Shown in pieces: positions 62,706 to 64,000 of a stretch of 64,000 nucleotides of DNA. Under the pieces are notes generated by a model. It searched no databases and had not been told where the DNA came from. It was given only the letters and a program-made list of their open reading frames with translations. The DNA is taken from contig JADJAD010000006.1 of the NCBI GenBank assembly GCA_016704465.1, positions 409,037 to 473,036 on the forward strand. The letters run 5' to 3'. The DNA is from Gemmatimonadota bacterium. GTDB taxonomy: Bacteria; Gemmatimonadota; Gemmatimonadetes; Gemmatimonadales; Gemmatimonadaceae. The position numbers were made by a program, and so were the translations under genes. Within the stretch, counting starts at the first letter, position 1. The number at the start of each line of letters is the position of its first letter.

Positions 62706-63827
62706 ATGTCGCGTCTCACGACTCCCTGGTCACCGACTGCCGTGACCCTCCTGATCGGGTGGACGCTGGCAACGAGTGCACCGGCCCATCGCGCCGACGC
62801 CCAGGTCGCGACCGATTCTGCCGTGTCGGTCTCCTTCAGCGCGTTTGTCGACACGTACTTCGCCTACGACTTCAACCGACCGCGTGCGCTCGACCGTGTG
62901 TTCACCACGCAGGCCGCGCGGCACAACGAGTTCAACGTCAACCTGGCACATATCGCCGCGGCGCTAGCGGTCCGAGGGTGCGCGCGCGGCTTGCGTTGCA
63001 GGCGGGAACATCGGTCGAGGTCAACTACGCCGGCGAACCCCGCGTGGGCGCACGAGCGGCGGGGGCTCCTGTCGCGCCACATCCAGGAGGCGACGGTCGG
63101 CGTGCAGGTGGCGCCGCGGCTCTGGCTGGATGGGGGAATCTTCTGGTCACACATGGGGAGCGAGTCGTTCATCTCGCACGAGAACCTGACCTACACCCGG
63201 TCGCTGGTTGCCGAGGGGTCTCCGTATTACCAGGCGGGGGCCAAGCTCACGTGGGAGGCGACGCCGACGGTGGTGGCCCAGCTGAACGTGGTGAACGGGT
63301 GGCAGAACATCTCCGAAACCAACGGCGACAAGTCGGTCGGCGCCCGCGTGGACTGGAGCGCCACGCCGCAGCTGTCGCTGTCGGCGTACAACTACATCGG
63401 CAACGACGCCGCGCCCGACGATGCGCGGCAGCTCCGGATCTTCCACGGCGCGAGCGCCAAGGTGATGGCGAGCAAGCAACTGACGCTGCAGGGGACCGTC
63501 GACTTCGGCACGCAGGACGTGGGCGATGAGTGGGCGCGCTGGTACGGCGGGGCGCTCATCGCCCGGCTACAGACGACGCCGACCACGGCGCTGGTGGCGC
63601 GGGTCGAGCGCTACGCCGATCCCGAGCAGCTCGTCTTCCCCACGGGGACATCCCGCCCGTTCAAGGTCAGCGGGGGCTCGCTGGGCGTGGACGTCGCGCC
63701 CACGAGGCAGGTCGTGTGGCGCACCGAGCTTCGCACGCTCGCCGGGCCCGGCGCGATCTTTCCCGACCGCACCGGGCTGGCGAAGTCGAATACCGTCCTG
63801 GTGACGTCGCTCGGCGTGCGCTTCTAG
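62706..63827 (+). CDS. Beta-barrel porin (bbp2/OmpL-like) with a compensated frameshift
   Basis: A 373-residue outer-membrane protein with a signal peptide (LLIGWTLATSAPAHRADAQ) and many barrel strands (ESFISHENLTYTRSLVAEG, PYYQAGAKLTWEATPTVV, QLNVVNGWQNISETNGD) ending in SLGVRF with terminal Phe. It matches the bbp2 (OmpL-like) porin family. Between about 62964 and 63061 the main frame reads Arg-rich residues, while the plus-one frame gives the expected porin strand (RVRARLALQAGTSVEVNYAG). Two opposite one-base errors thus cancel. This is either two sequencing errors or a real local change. Confidence 0.8.
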   Translation: MSRLTTPWSPTAVTLLIGWTLATSAPAHRADAQVATDSAVSVSFSAFVDTYFAYDFNRPRALDRVFTTQAARHNEFNVNLAHIAAALAVRGCARGLRCRREHRSRSTTPANPAWAHERRGLLSRHIQEATVGVQVAPRLWLDGGIFWSHMGSESFISHENLTYTRSLVAEGSPYYQAGAKLTWEATPTVVAQLNVVNGWQNISETNGDKSVGARVDWSATPQLSLSAYNYIGNDAAPDDARQLRIFHGASAKVMASKQLTLQGTVDFGTQDVGDEWARWYGGALIARLQTTPTTALVARVERYADPEQLVFPTGTSRPFKVSGGSLGVDVAPTRQVVWRTELRTLAGPGAIFPDRTGLAKSNTVLVTSLGVRF

Positions 63828-63846
63828 CGATTTCCAGCGGTCAACG

Positions 63847-63882
63847 CACACAGGGTCGCCGACACGCCGGCGACCCTGTGTG
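63847..63882. terminator. Bidirectional hairpin terminator
   Basis: A perfect 15-pair stem (CACACAGGGTCGCCG with CGGCGACCCTGTGTG) and 6-base loop, between the porin gene and the convergent partial gene. Confidence 0.75.
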
Positions 63883-63927
63883 ACCGAATTCCTCGCGCCC
63901 GGGCGTCGCAACGCGGGCGGGGCGTCG

Positions 63928-64000
63928 TCAGCCCGCCAGCCGCAAGTACAGCCGCTGCGCCGTCTCGCGCACCTGCGGGTCGCGGTCGCGACGGAACTGG
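63928..64000 (-). CDS. C-terminal end of an unknown protein (continues beyond window)
   Basis: The last 23 codons of a minus-strand gene: QFRRDRDPQVRETAQRLYLR, then LAG and TGA. The helical, Arg-rich end recalls HEAT-type repeats (DPQVRETAQRL) but is too short to assign. The strong hairpin on its 3' side supports a real gene end. Confidence 0.5.
   Translation of the reverse strand, partial: QFRRDRDPQVRETAQRLYLRLAG

Noticed and set aside
1..64000. rRNA and tRNA genes
   Set aside because: I looked for 16S/23S-like blocks and tRNA T-loop/anticodon patterns on both strands and found none that I could support by eye; a tRNA scan would settle it.

Overview
The window looks like a chromosomal segment of a GC-rich Gram-negative soil-type bacterium, most likely of the Gemmatimonadota. 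I infer this from the high GC content, the many secreted S9-type peptidases, a SusC/SusD pair, PD40-repeat amidohydrolases, LVIVD and DUF305 proteins and a class of FeS photolyase. No ribosomal or tRNA gene is present, so the assignment rests on gene content only.

Layout. 1-3425: two tandem GH3 beta-glucosidase-type genes, the first cut by the window edge and the second frameshifted. 3902-12434: an integron cassette array without an integrase (a CALIN). It has six attC-like sites, all in one orientation, and in nearly every cassette the R'' box at the end is complementary to the R' box at the start. The cassettes carry a tyrosine recombinase plus IS91-type transposase, an esterase-like hydrolase, a small membrane protein, a GH16-like lipoprotein, a PD-(D/E)XK-like protein and a methyltransferase. 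An IS3-family element sits inside one attC. 12664-19427: DUF305/LVIVD operon, LytTR regulator, outer-membrane proteins, a damaged oxidoreductase fused to an outer-membrane protein, and a TetR regulator with two operator-like palindromes. 19428-20618: a graveyard of small genes (MazF remnant with its own attC-like site, a DUF2283 pair, a GxxExxY remnant).

20697-26756: a four-gene beta-glucan (laminarin-type) operon (modular lipoprotein, ROK repressor, GH16 glucanase, GPH sugar symporter) with a palindromic operator candidate upstream. 27061-34919: an amidohydrolase with a PD40 propeller, a beta-lactamase-like serine hydrolase, a periplasmic peroxiredoxin-like selenoprotein (in-frame UGA with a SECIS-like hairpin; the most notable gene here), and an S9 peptidase. 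35083-39712: an operon of unknown function (alpha/beta hydrolase, secreted protein, PASTA-repeat membrane protein, unknown protein). 39821-46301: S9 peptidase and SusD/SusC.

46871-52963: small lipoprotein, then a three-gene signalling operon (REC with degenerate HD-GYP, hybrid histidine kinase, GAF-GGDEF diguanylate cyclase). 53027-64000: M28 peptidase, Ig-like/clan GH-A glycosidase, SRPBCC protein, a glycine-rich LA_2272-type surface repeat protein, a membrane-anchored thioredoxin-fold protein coupled to an FeS photolyase, a bbp2-type porin, and the 3' end of an unknown gene.

Four genes carry single-base frameshifts next to short homopolymers (3024, 33184, 37436, and a compensated pair at 62964/63061). 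This pattern suggests residual assembly errors as much as real gene decay.
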